NCBI GenBank assembly: GCA_965212545.1
Contig: CBDBVB010000021.1
Location: forward strand, 310,001 to 374,000
Direction of reading: 5' to 3'
DNA: 64,000 nt
Source of the DNA: JABDIP01 sp965212545
GTDB lineage: Bacteria; Pseudomonadota; Alphaproteobacteria; DSM-16000; Inquilinaceae
The position numbers and the translations under genes are program-made. Shown here in pieces: positions 25,636 through 33,277 of this stretch (positions within the stretch are counted from its first letter, which is position 1; each line of letters opens with the position of its first letter). The notes beneath the pieces are model-generated. The model made no database searches, was not told where the DNA came from, and was given only the letters and a program-made list of their open reading frames with translations.

Positions 25636-27234
25636 ATGACCGAAAGCAACCGCATCTACCTGTTCGACACCACTCTGCGCGACGGTGCGCAGACCCAAGG
25701 CGTGGATTTCACCATCGTCGAGAAGCGGGCGATCGCGCGGGAGCTGGACCGGATCGGCATCGACTATATCGAAGGCGGCTGGCCCGGCGCCAACCCGACC
25801 GATGACGGCTTTTTTGGCGATCCGCCGAAGCTCGAGACCTCCAAGTTCACCGCCTTTGGCATGACCCGCCGGGCCGGGCGCAGCGTCGCCAACGATCCCG
25901 GGCTGAGCGCGGTGCTCAACGCCGAGACGGACGCGGTCTGCCTGGTCGGCAAGACCTGGGACTTCCATGTCGACGTGGCGCTGGGCGTGCCGCGCGACGA
26001 GAACCTGAAATCGATCGGCGACAGCGTCGCCGCTGTGGTGAAGCGTGGCCGCGAGGCGCTGTTCGACTGCGAGCATTTCTTCGACGGCTACAAGGCCAAC
26101 CCCGACTATGCCCTGGCCTGTGCGAAGGCGGCCCACGAGGCCGGTGCCCGGTGGGTGGTGTTGTGCGACACCAACGGCGGCACACTGCCGGACGAAGTCG
26201 AACGCGTCATGGCTGAGGTGGCCGAGCACGTTCCCGGCGACCATTTGGGCATCCACGCCCATAACGACACCGAGAACGCCGTCGCCAACACGCTGGCCGG
26301 GATCCGCGCCGGGGCGCGGCAGGTTCAGGGCACGCTAAACGGGCTCGGCGAGCGTTGCGGCAACGCCAATCTGGTATCTGTCATCCCGACCCTGATGCTC
26401 AAGATGGGTTTCGAGACCGGAATCTCGTCGGATGGACTGGCCCAACTCACCCATCTCAGCCGCTGGTTCGACGAGCATCTCAACCGGGCGCCGAGTCGCC
26501 ACGCCGCCTATGTCGGCGAGAGCGCCTTCGCCCACAAGGGCGGGCTGCATGCATCCGCCGTCCAGAAGGACCCGACAACCTATGAGCACATCGATCCGGA
26601 ACTGGTCGGAAACCGCCGCCAGATCGTCGTGTCGGACCAGTCCGGGCGCGCCAACATCCTGGCGCGGCTGACCGAGCTTGGCATGGAGTTCGATCCCGGC
26701 GATCCGCAGGTCGGCAAGCTGGTCGGGCTGGTCAAGCAGCGCGACTACGAGGGCTATGCTTACGACGCGGCAGGTGCCAGCTTCGAACTGTTGGCCCGGC
26801 GCATGCTGGGCCAGGTTCCGGACTATTTCGAACTGCTGCGGTTCTCGGTCACCGATGAACGGCGCCACAACGCGCGCGGTAAGCTGGTCACGGAGTCGGA
26901 AGCCTCGGTGAAGGTCCGCGTCGGCAACGATGTCCGACACACCGTCGCGGAGGGCAACGGCCCGGTGAACGCGATCGACATCGCGCTCAGGAAGGCGCTG
27001 GAGCCGTCATACCCGGTGCTCAAGGACATGCAGCTGGTCGACTTCCGGGTCCGCATCCTGCATGCCAGCGACGCGTCCGGCGCCATGCCGCGGGTGCTGA
27101 TCGAGAGCGCCAACGGCGATGGCGAGCGCTGGTCGACGGTCGGTGTCTCGACGAATATCATCGACGCCTCGTTCAACGCGCTCGGCGACAGCATGACCTA
27201 CAAGCTGTATCACAGCGGCGTACAGCAGGCCTGA
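25636..27234 (+). CDS. cimA: (R)-citramalate synthase
   Basis: The 532-residue protein begins with the DRE-TIM metallolyase motif DTTLRDGAQTQGVDF. It has the metal-binding HAHNDTENAVANT, LNGLGERCGNANL and SAFAHKGGLHASAV, followed by a C-terminal regulatory LeuA-like domain. The TQGVDF variant, the length and the late VGVSTNIIDASFNAL place it with CimA rather than 2-isopropylmalate synthase. It condenses pyruvate and acetyl-CoA to citramalate for isoleucine synthesis, and is usually feedback-inhibited through the C-terminal domain. It is likely co-transcribed with cysS. Confidence 0.93.
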   Translation: MTESNRIYLFDTTLRDGAQTQGVDFTIVEKRAIARELDRIGIDYIEGGWPGANPTDDGFFGDPPKLETSKFTAFGMTRRAGRSVANDPGLSAVLNAETDAVCLVGKTWDFHVDVALGVPRDENLKSIGDSVAAVVKRGREALFDCEHFFDGYKANPDYALACAKAAHEAGARWVVLCDTNGGTLPDEVERVMAEVAEHVPGDHLGIHAHNDTENAVANTLAGIRAGARQVQGTLNGLGERCGNANLVSVIPTLMLKMGFETGISSDGLAQLTHLSRWFDEHLNRAPSRHAAYVGESAFAHKGGLHASAVQKDPTTYEHIDPELVGNRRQIVVSDQSGRANILARLTELGMEFDPGDPQVGKLVGLVKQRDYEGYAYDAAGASFELLARRMLGQVPDYFELLRFSVTDERRHNARGKLVTESEASVKVRVGNDVRHTVAEGNGPVNAIDIALRKALEPSYPVLKDMQLVDFRVRILHASDASGAMPRVLIESANGDGERWSTVGVSTNIIDASFNALGDSMTYKLYHSGVQQA

Positions 27235-27327
27235 CCGGCGTCCGTGCGGGCACGAGATCTCTTAATTGAATTCCGGTAGCATCGGGTTGACTTGCCGGCC
27301 CAGCTTGGTTGTTGTGGCGCCTGACCA

Positions 27328-27747
27328 ATGACTCGTACCTGTCCAGATCCCCACAGACGCAGCCGGCCGTCCTGGCGCCGGCGCATGACGGCATTGGTCG
27401 GCGTTATCGGGTTGCTGTTCGGCACGGTGATGCCGTTGGCGCAGGCTGTCGCGGCCTCATCCGAGACCGACACCCTGCTCGCGGCGATCTGCTCGCCGAA
27501 CGGCGTGCGCTTCGTCGAAATCGAGTTTGGCGACGCCGAGCCGGATGATCCCCGGCCACCGCTCTTCGGCGGCCTCGACCATTGCCCCGGCTGCCTTGGC
27601 GCTGGTGCACCGGCATTGCTGCCGGCCGCTATTACCATCGCGACGCCAACCGTTGACCTGTCCAGCGTGCCGGCATTCGCCGCTCTCGACTTCGCACAGC
27701 GGACCGAAACCTGCTTCCACTCCCGCGCGCCGCCGTCCGCCAGTTAG
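27328..27747 (+). CDS. DUF2946 family protein
   Basis: The 139-residue product has one hydrophobic segment (MTALVGVIGLLFGTVMPLAQAVAAS) that serves as signal or anchor. A Cys-containing region follows with AAICSPNG and DHCPGCLGAG; the HCPxC-type pair is the DUF2946 signature. The genes of this family frequently accompany copper-handling proteins, and here a PCuAC copper chaperone gene follows directly. A start at the internal ATG (27385) is possible. Probable role: periplasmic copper handling; exact function is not established. Confidence 0.75.
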   Translation: MTRTCPDPHRRSRPSWRRRMTALVGVIGLLFGTVMPLAQAVAASSETDTLLAAICSPNGVRFVEIEFGDAEPDDPRPPLFGGLDHCPGCLGAGAPALLPAAITIATPTVDLSSVPAFAALDFAQRTETCFHSRAPPSAS

Positions 27748-27760
27748 AGAGACTCACAGC

Positions 27761-27785
27761 CTGCCGCGTCGGCGAGACGCGGTAG
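27761..27785 (+). other. hairpin between the DUF2946 and PCuAC genes
   Basis: Ten-base arms CTGCCGCGTC and GACGCGGTAG (one G-U pair) around GGCGA, sitting 14 bases after one gene and 35 before the next. No T-tract. It may process or stabilise the two-gene message. Confidence 0.4.
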
Positions 27786-27819
27786 CCGGCAAGACTTCTT
27801 CTGACTGGAGTTGATCGAA

Positions 27820-28371
27820 ATGCACAGCATTCTCGTTGCCACAGCGGTATTTGCCGTTGCCGTGTCTTCGGCCGCTGCACCCGGCCAAACGCCCCGAATC
27901 ACCGTCGCTGATGGCGGTCAGCAAAGCCATGGCATGTTGGCTCAGCACACGATGTCCGCGGATGCGAGCTATCAGGTCGGCGATCTGATGATCGAGAGCC
28001 CGTGGTCCCGGGCGACGGCCGGACGCGCGGGCGGCGCGTTCATGATGATCCACAATTCGGGAGGCCGGAGCGATCGCCTGATCGCGGCGGAGACCGATGT
28101 CGCGGGAATGGTCCAACTGCATACCACCCTGGTCGAAGACGGCGTCATGAAGATGCGGCAGGTCGAGGGCGGCATCGAGGTGCCGGCCGATGGCATGGCC
28201 GAGCTCAAGCCGGGCGGCTTCCACGTCATGATGATGGGGTTGACCGGACCGCTGGATGAAGGTGCCAGCTTTCCGGTGACGCTGACCTTCGAGCAGGCCG
28301 GGACCGTCACGGTGAATGTGATGGTGCAGGCCGCCGGCGCCATGGATGCCGGCATGCACCACAGCAACTGA
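27820..28371 (+). CDS. periplasmic copper chaperone PCu(A)C
   Basis: The 183-residue exported protein has a signal peptide (MHSILVATAVFAVAVSSAAA). In the PCuAC domain, His101, Met112, His135 and Met137 fall in the conserved H-x10-M-x(21-22)-H-x-M copper(I) site. PCuAC proteins deliver copper to the CuA or CuB centres of cytochrome oxidases in the periplasm. A His/Met-rich N-terminal extension (HGMLAQHTM) and the C-terminal MHHSN offer additional weak copper ligands. GGAG precedes the ATG at 27820. Forms a copper pair with the upstream DUF2946 gene. Confidence 0.92.
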   Translation: MHSILVATAVFAVAVSSAAAPGQTPRITVADGGQQSHGMLAQHTMSADASYQVGDLMIESPWSRATAGRAGGAFMMIHNSGGRSDRLIAAETDVAGMVQLHTTLVEDGVMKMRQVEGGIEVPADGMAELKPGGFHVMMMGLTGPLDEGASFPVTLTFEQAGTVTVNVMVQAAGAMDAGMHHSN

Positions 28372-28454
28372 CCCCGACCAAGCCGTCCCGCCTTCATTCG
28401 CCGGCCGGTTCATGCCATATACCGACACGGAGTGGCATCGAGGCGAAGGCGGGA

Positions 28455-29246
28455 ATGGCCGGCACCGACCGAACGAAGCGGGGGACCGACGGCGCTGCGA
28501 ACGGACCGGCGATCGTTCTGGTCGCGCCGCAGCTGGCCGAGAATATCGGCACCGTCGCCCGGGCGATGCTGAACTGCGGCCTGACCGATCTGCGTCTGGT
28601 CCGGCCCCGCCAGGGATGGCCGGACCCGGCCGCGGTGCCGGCGGCATCCGGCGCCGATGCGGTGCTCGACGGTGCGCGTGTCTTCGATCGCACCGAGGAC
28701 GCAATCGTCGATCTGGCGAGGGTCTTCGCCACCACTGCGCGCCTGCGGGACATGGTGAAACCGGTCGCCACGCCGCGACAGGCCGCCGGCACCATGCGCG
28801 CCGCCAACCGGGCCGGCGAGAGCGTCGGCGTGCTGTTCGGCGGCGAGCGGTCGGGCCTCGACAATGACGATGTGGTGCTCGCGGATACGGTCATCACCGT
28901 CCCCTTGAATCCGTCCTTCTCGTCCCTCAACCTGGCCCAGGCGGTCCTGCTGGTCGGCCATGAATGGTTTCAGGCGGGCCCCGTTGAACCGCCCGCCGGG
29001 ATGGATCGCGGCGGCGAGCCCCTGGCGACCAAGGCGGATCTGCTGAACTTCTTCGAACATCTGGAACAGGAACTCGACCGGGCCGAGTTCTTCCAGGTGG
29101 CGGAGAAGCGCCCGGCCATGGTCCGTGCGCTGCGCAACCTGTTCCAGCGGACAAATCCGACCGACCAGGAGATCCGCTCTCTGCACGGCGTTGTGACGGC
29201 GCTGTCCGGCCGGCGCAAGGGCGGCCGGCCGCGCAATAGGGAGTGA
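28455..29246 (+). CDS. trmJ: tRNA (cytidine/uridine-2'-O-)-methyltransferase TrmJ
   Basis: The 263-residue SPOUT methyltransferase has PQLAENIGTVARAMLNCGL, the knot motifs GVLFGGERSGLDNDD and VPLNPSFSSLNLAQAV. A C-terminal helical region after about residue 180 (LLNFFEHLEQELDR ... RNLFQRTNPTDQEIRSL) is typical of TrmJ. It methylates the ribose of position 32 in certain tRNAs using SAM. The following kinase gene starts on top of or just after its stop codon, so the three genes trmJ-kinase-enolase-like may be co-transcribed. Confidence 0.9.
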   Translation: MAGTDRTKRGTDGAANGPAIVLVAPQLAENIGTVARAMLNCGLTDLRLVRPRQGWPDPAAVPAASGADAVLDGARVFDRTEDAIVDLARVFATTARLRDMVKPVATPRQAAGTMRAANRAGESVGVLFGGERSGLDNDDVVLADTVITVPLNPSFSSLNLAQAVLLVGHEWFQAGPVEPPAGMDRGGEPLATKADLLNFFEHLEQELDRAEFFQVAEKRPAMVRALRNLFQRTNPTDQEIRSLHGVVTALSGRRKGGRPRNRE

Positions 29247-29254
29247 CGCCGAGC

Positions 29255-30265
29255 ATGAGAGACCCGAAGCCGGATCCAGAGATCGTCGAATCGCTCCGCC
29301 GCGCCGGTCTGGTGCCGAGCGGCTGCGACATAGTGTTTCACGCGCTCGACGGTGGTGTCTCATCCGACATCTGGCGCGTCGACGCCGGATCCCGTCAGTT
29401 CTGCGTAAAGCGCGCTCTGCCGAAGCTTCGGGTCGCCGCCGATTGGCGTGCCCCGGTGGAGCGTAACGTCTATGAAGCGCGCTGGATGCAGTGGGCGGCG
29501 CGGGCGGCCCCTGGCGCCGCGCCGGAACTCCTGTTCCAGGACGAAGCCGCCGGCCTGCTGGCGATGGCCTTTCTTCCGGCGTCGGATTATCCGTTGTGGA
29601 AATCCGAACTCAGGGCGGGGCGGGCCGAACCGGATTTCGCCATGGAGGTCGGCCGCGTCTTGGCTCGGATCCACGCCGGTACTGCGAACCGCCCGGATGT
29701 GGCGGAGGCGTTCCCGACCGATGCGATCTTTCACGATATCCGGCTGGAGCCCTATCTGCTGGCCACCGCGCGGACCAACCCGGACCATGCCGACGTGCTG
29801 ACCGCGCTTGTGGAGCGGACGGCGGCAACCAGGACCGCGCTGGTGCATGGCGACGTCAGCCCGAAGAACATCCTGTGCGGCGCTGACGGGCCCGTGTTCC
29901 TGGACGCGGAATGCGCCTGGTATGGCGACCCGGCCTTCGACATCGCATTCTGCCTGAACCATCTGCTGCTCAAATGCCTCTGGGTGCCCGATGCGTCCGG
30001 GCGCTTCCTGGCCTGTTTCGACCGTTTGGCGCGCGCCTATCTGGCCGGTGTTTCCTGGGAGCTTCCGGCGAGGATCGAATATCGCGCGGCCACCCTGCTG
30101 CCCGGGCTGTTCCTGGCGCGGGTCGATGGCAAGTCGCCGGTCGAATATCTGACCGACGAGCGCGAAAAGGACCGGGTGAGGCGGGTGGCTGGAGCGTTGT
30201 TGCGCAATCCGGTGCAACGGCTGGCGGAGATTCGCCAGGCCTGGACTGAGGAGGTGCTGCCATGA
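29255..30265 (+). CDS. aminoglycoside phosphotransferase/choline-kinase-like small-molecule kinase
   Basis: The 336-residue protein has the phosphotransferase fold. SSDIWRVDAGSRQFCVKRALPK carries the ATP-binding lysine, LVHGDVSPKNIL is the catalytic HGDxxxxN loop, and VFLDAECAWYGDPAFDIAFCL has the metal aspartate. It therefore phosphorylates a hydroxyl of a small molecule. Its stop overlaps the start of the enolase-like gene by 4 bases, which argues that the phosphorylated product feeds the enolase-like enzyme. A GTG at 29243 overlapping the trmJ stop is an alternative start. Substrate unknown; antibiotic resistance is not implied. Confidence 0.82.
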   Translation: MRDPKPDPEIVESLRRAGLVPSGCDIVFHALDGGVSSDIWRVDAGSRQFCVKRALPKLRVAADWRAPVERNVYEARWMQWAARAAPGAAPELLFQDEAAGLLAMAFLPASDYPLWKSELRAGRAEPDFAMEVGRVLARIHAGTANRPDVAEAFPTDAIFHDIRLEPYLLATARTNPDHADVLTALVERTAATRTALVHGDVSPKNILCGADGPVFLDAECAWYGDPAFDIAFCLNHLLLKCLWVPDASGRFLACFDRLARAYLAGVSWELPARIEYRAATLLPGLFLARVDGKSPVEYLTDEREKDRVRRVAGALLRNPVQRLAEIRQAWTEEVLP

Positions 30266-31524
30266 CGATGATCGACGCCGTTCTTGGACGACGGGTTTGG
30301 GATTCCCGCGGCCGGCCGACGGTCGAGGCCGAGATCCGCCTGACCGGCGGTGCAACGGGCCGGGCGATCGCGCCGGCCGGCGCGTCGACCGGCTCCGGCG
30401 AGGCGGTCGATTTGCGGGATGACGGCGGCGCGCAAGGTGGCTACGACGTGCGGCAAGCGGTCGAGAACGTCTCGGGGCCCTTGGCGGCGGCGCTGGTCGC
30501 CTGCGACGGGACCGACCAGGCGGAGATCGATCGGCGGATCATCGAGGCTGACGGCACCGCGAACAAATCCGCGCTGGGCGGGAATGCTTGTATTGCCGTG
30601 TCGATGGCTGCGGCTCATGCGGCGGCGGCGGCGCAGGGTCAGCCGCTGTACCGTCATCTTGCTGGCGATGCCCGGGTCTCATTGCCGTTGCCGGAGATCC
30701 AGATCTTCGGCGGCGGAGCCCATGCCGGGCGTCGCATCGACATCCAGGATCTGATGGTGGTCTGCTCCGCGGCCGACTCCGTCGCCCAGGCGCTGGACTG
30801 GACGGCGGACATCTATCGTGCGGCCGGCGATCTCATGGACGAGACCCATCGCCGCCTCGGCGTCGCCGACGAAGGCGGCCACTGGCCGGATTTCGCCAGC
30901 AATGAGGAAGCCTTGGAGACGCTGGTCCGCGCCATCGAGCGGGCCGGCCTGACGCCAGGCGACGGGGTCGTCATCGCCCTGGACATCGCGGCGTCGGAAT
31001 TTGGGCGGGACGGGCGCTACCGGCTCGCCCTCGATGACCGCGAACTCGACAGTGACGGCATGATCGAGATGTTGCTCGGCTGGGCCGACCGCTACCCGAT
31101 CCGCTCGCTGGAAGACCCGCTGGCGGAGGACGATGCCGATGGCTTCAGGAAGCTGATGGCCGCTGCCGGCGACCGGCTGCAGATCGTCGGCGATGATCTG
31201 CTGGTCACCGACGCCAGCCGGGTCGCCGCCGCCGCTGAGCATGCCACCGCGAACGCCGTCCTGCTGAAGCCGAACCAGCGCGGTACGCTGACCGAGACGC
31301 TTGCCGCATGGCGGGCGGCGCAGGAAGCCGAAATGGACGGCATCGTCTCGGCGCGCTCCGGCGAGACCGAGGACACGACCATCGTCGATCTGGCGGTCGG
31401 TTGGGGGGCGGACCAGCTCAAGGTCGGTTCCATCGCCCGCAGTGAACGCACGGCCAAATGGAATGCCCTGCTGCGCATAGAAGAGCTGGAACAGGCGCCG
31501 CTCGCGGAGCCAGCTCACCTTTGA
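30262..31524 (+). CDS. enolase paralogue with altered active site
   Basis: The 420-residue protein aligns with enolase throughout: WDSRGRPTVEAE, APAGASTGSGEA, LGGNACIAVSMA, DEGGHWPDF, DIAASEF, RSLEDPLAEDD, VGDDLLVTD, LLKPNQRGTLTE and RSGETEDTTI. Metal ligands Asp241, Glu284 and Asp311 remain, as do Lys336 and Lys387 (yeast Lys345 and Lys396), His154 and Glu204 (His159, Glu211). Yeast Glu168 corresponds to Asp163 (IQD for IQE), and His373 of SHRSGETED is Ala364. NGG before the flexible-loop His is GGG. The changes surround the site that handles the 2-phosphoglycerate hydroxyl and phosphate, so this is probably not the glycolytic enzyme. Translation is coupled to the kinase; AGGAGG precedes the ATG. 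Confidence 0.82.
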   Translation: MTMIDAVLGRRVWDSRGRPTVEAEIRLTGGATGRAIAPAGASTGSGEAVDLRDDGGAQGGYDVRQAVENVSGPLAAALVACDGTDQAEIDRRIIEADGTANKSALGGNACIAVSMAAAHAAAAAQGQPLYRHLAGDARVSLPLPEIQIFGGGAHAGRRIDIQDLMVVCSAADSVAQALDWTADIYRAAGDLMDETHRRLGVADEGGHWPDFASNEEALETLVRAIERAGLTPGDGVVIALDIAASEFGRDGRYRLALDDRELDSDGMIEMLLGWADRYPIRSLEDPLAEDDADGFRKLMAAAGDRLQIVGDDLLVTDASRVAAAAEHATANAVLLKPNQRGTLTETLAAWRAAQEAEMDGIVSARSGETEDTTIVDLAVGWGADQLKVGSIARSERTAKWNALLRIEELEQAPLAEPAHL

Positions 31525-31867
31525 CCATCGGCTGTGTCTCGGTTTGGCGCCCGTACGGCCATTGCCCCGAATCTCGGCTCATGCGGCGGATCACGATAGC
31601 TGTCTGCCCAATTGCAGACGCCGGGGATTGTCATCAGTTTTTCTGCTCGTGACCCGCAATTGCCGTGACGGTCTCAAGCGCTAGCGGTAGAAACGTTCGG
31701 TCAGCTAGGCCCAAGAAAACTCGACAGCCCTTCGGCGCTGAAACATTTTCTTACAAATTGGCCCGATCGTGACAAAAACCTGTGACAACTCTCGCCTACA
31801 ATTCTTCGGATTAAACATGGTCGTGCTAGCTGGGAATCAGCGACGACCGAAGCGGAGGACAAAGCCC
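31525..31867. other. intergenic region upstream of the ferric-reductase-like gene
   Basis: About 340 bases, becoming visibly AT-rich from about 31,690, where the base composition changes from the GC-rich flank. It probably contains the promoter for the next two genes; an in-frame upstream extension to 31769 lacks a ribosome binding site. No other structure recognised. Confidence 0.45.
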
Positions 31868-32467
31868 ATGGGCGGAGTTATACGGATTCTCAACTCCCCT
31901 TATACTTTTTGGGCACTGCTGGCTCTGCCATCGATTGGCATGATGTCCAGCTTCTTCGGCGGTAGCGCCTCGCCCCATGGGCTTTTGCATCCGACGGGTG
32001 AATTCGCCGCGCGCTTCATGATTCTCGCGATGATGATCACGCCGCTGCGGATGGTGTTCCCAAGGCATCGCTGGCCACTGTGGTTGCTGCGACGTCGTCG
32101 GTACCTCGGCGTGGCTGCGTTCGGCTATGCGGTACTCCACGTTGTATTTTACGTTGTCGATTTGGGCTCGATGTCGAAGGTCATATTGGACGCACTCGAG
32201 CTCTCGATCTGGACGGGATGGATTGCCTTTTTGATCTTCGTTCCGCTCGCGCTGACCAGCAACGACTGGGCCGTGCGCAAGCTGAAACGGGCGTGGAAGC
32301 CAATGCAGCGGTGGGTCTACGTTGCAGCTGTCTTCACCTTGGCCCACTGGATCTTCTTGGAGTACGAGCTGGGAGCCGCACTCGTCCACTTCTTGCCGCT
32401 TGCATTTCTGGAAGGATACCGTGTGGTTCGAAATGGCCAGCAATCCAAGGCGCTTGCCGATACCTGA
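31868..32467 (+). CDS. ferric reductase-like transmembrane (MsrQ-like) haem protein
   Basis: The 199-residue protein has about six hydrophobic segments and matches the ferric-reductase-like transmembrane domain. PHGLLHPTGEFAARFMILAMMITPLR, FGYAVLHVVFYVVDLG and AVFTLAHWIFLEYE contain the histidines expected to bind b-type haems. MsrQ-type proteins pass quinol electrons to a periplasmic partner. No MsrP gene is nearby; instead a lipoprotein dioxygenase follows after 79 bases. The ATG at 31868 is preceded by GCGGAGGAC at good spacing. The block is less GC-rich than surrounding core genes. Confidence 0.8.
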   Translation: MGGVIRILNSPYTFWALLALPSIGMMSSFFGGSASPHGLLHPTGEFAARFMILAMMITPLRMVFPRHRWPLWLLRRRRYLGVAAFGYAVLHVVFYVVDLGSMSKVILDALELSIWTGWIAFLIFVPLALTSNDWAVRKLKRAWKPMQRWVYVAAVFTLAHWIFLEYELGAALVHFLPLAFLEGYRVVRNGQQSKALADT

Positions 32468-32546
32468 CCTGCATGGCGATGCCAAACGACCTGATCTTGA
32501 TCGCCTCCACACGCAGTCTATCTTTCGATGAGATACCTGAAGGGCG

Positions 32547-33140
32547 ATGATGCTGTCTTTTTCTCGTTGCGCCATCCTGCTCGCAGCCGGAATCCTTGCC
32601 GGCTGCATAGCAGCCCCCACACAAGCAAGTCTCGCATGCGTCCCTACTGAGGCTGATGCCTTGGGGCCATTCTATATAGCGGATACGCCGGTCGTTGATG
32701 ATCTGAACCGACACGGCAAGGCCGGTGACCCTCTGTTGCTTGCCGGCCGCATCCTGTCGGCGGCTGATGGTCGGCCGCCCATCGCAGGTGCCCGGATCGA
32801 GATCTGGCAGACCGACGGCAATGGCGACTACCACCCGGCCGACAATGGCAACTATGCCGACTATGCCGACCAAGCCATCGACCTGCGTGGCACGGTCATC
32901 AGCGATGAAGATGGCAAATACGCGGTCACGACTTTGGTGCCCGGCGGATATTTCCCACGCCCACGCCATTTCCACTATCGCATCACCGCGCCTGACCACG
33001 TCGCTTTGGTCACGCAGCTCTACATCACTGGTGATGGCTTGGTGCGTCAGCCAGGCGGCGACTGTCGGCACGCAGCCTTGGACATCACAGCCGGTGGGGT
33101 GCTGTATCGAGCACCCGACATCTTTCTTGTGAGTAAATGA
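32547..33140 (+). CDS. lipoprotein intradiol ring-cleavage dioxygenase-like protein
   Basis: The 197-residue product has a lipobox Leu-Ala-Gly-Cys (Cys20) after a hydrophobic start, so it is anchored at a membrane outside the cytoplasm. The rest is an intradiol dioxygenase beta-sandwich: GARIEIWQTDGNGDYHP, then VPGGYFPRPRHFHY. All four non-haem iron(III) ligands of the family appear present: Tyr95, Tyr135, His141, His143. Classic members cleave catechols between the hydroxyls; exported members are poorly understood. It lies 79 bases behind a haem membrane protein and ends before a strong terminator, forming a two-gene unit. Confidence 0.85.
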   Translation: MMLSFSRCAILLAAGILAGCIAAPTQASLACVPTEADALGPFYIADTPVVDDLNRHGKAGDPLLLAGRILSAADGRPPIAGARIEIWQTDGNGDYHPADNGNYADYADQAIDLRGTVISDEDGKYAVTTLVPGGYFPRPRHFHYRITAPDHVALVTQLYITGDGLVRQPGGDCRHAALDITAGGVLYRAPDIFLVSK

Positions 33141-33229
33141 CGTCGGAATTCGCCTCTTAGCGCCGTAAGGCCGCCGAGTCCGCTCTTGGCTGAGGCTGCT
33201 GAACAAGTCGGATCTGAGCCAGTTTTAAT

Positions 33230-33258
33230 GTCCGCTGTTAATAGGAGCGGACTTTTTT
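33230..33258 (+). terminator. Rho-independent terminator
   Basis: Stem GTCCGCT/AGCGGAC (33230-33236 and 33246-33252) with a 9-base loop, followed directly by six T on the plus strand. It closes the haem protein-dioxygenase unit about 90 bases after the stop and lies in front of the convergent mscS-type gene. Confidence 0.85.
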
Positions 33259-33277
33259 GCTTCCGCTTGCATCGGAC

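Noticed and set aside
29255..30265. aminoglycoside resistance gene
   Set aside because: The phosphotransferase fold is shared with many metabolic kinases, and coupling to an enolase-like gene points to metabolism, not resistance.
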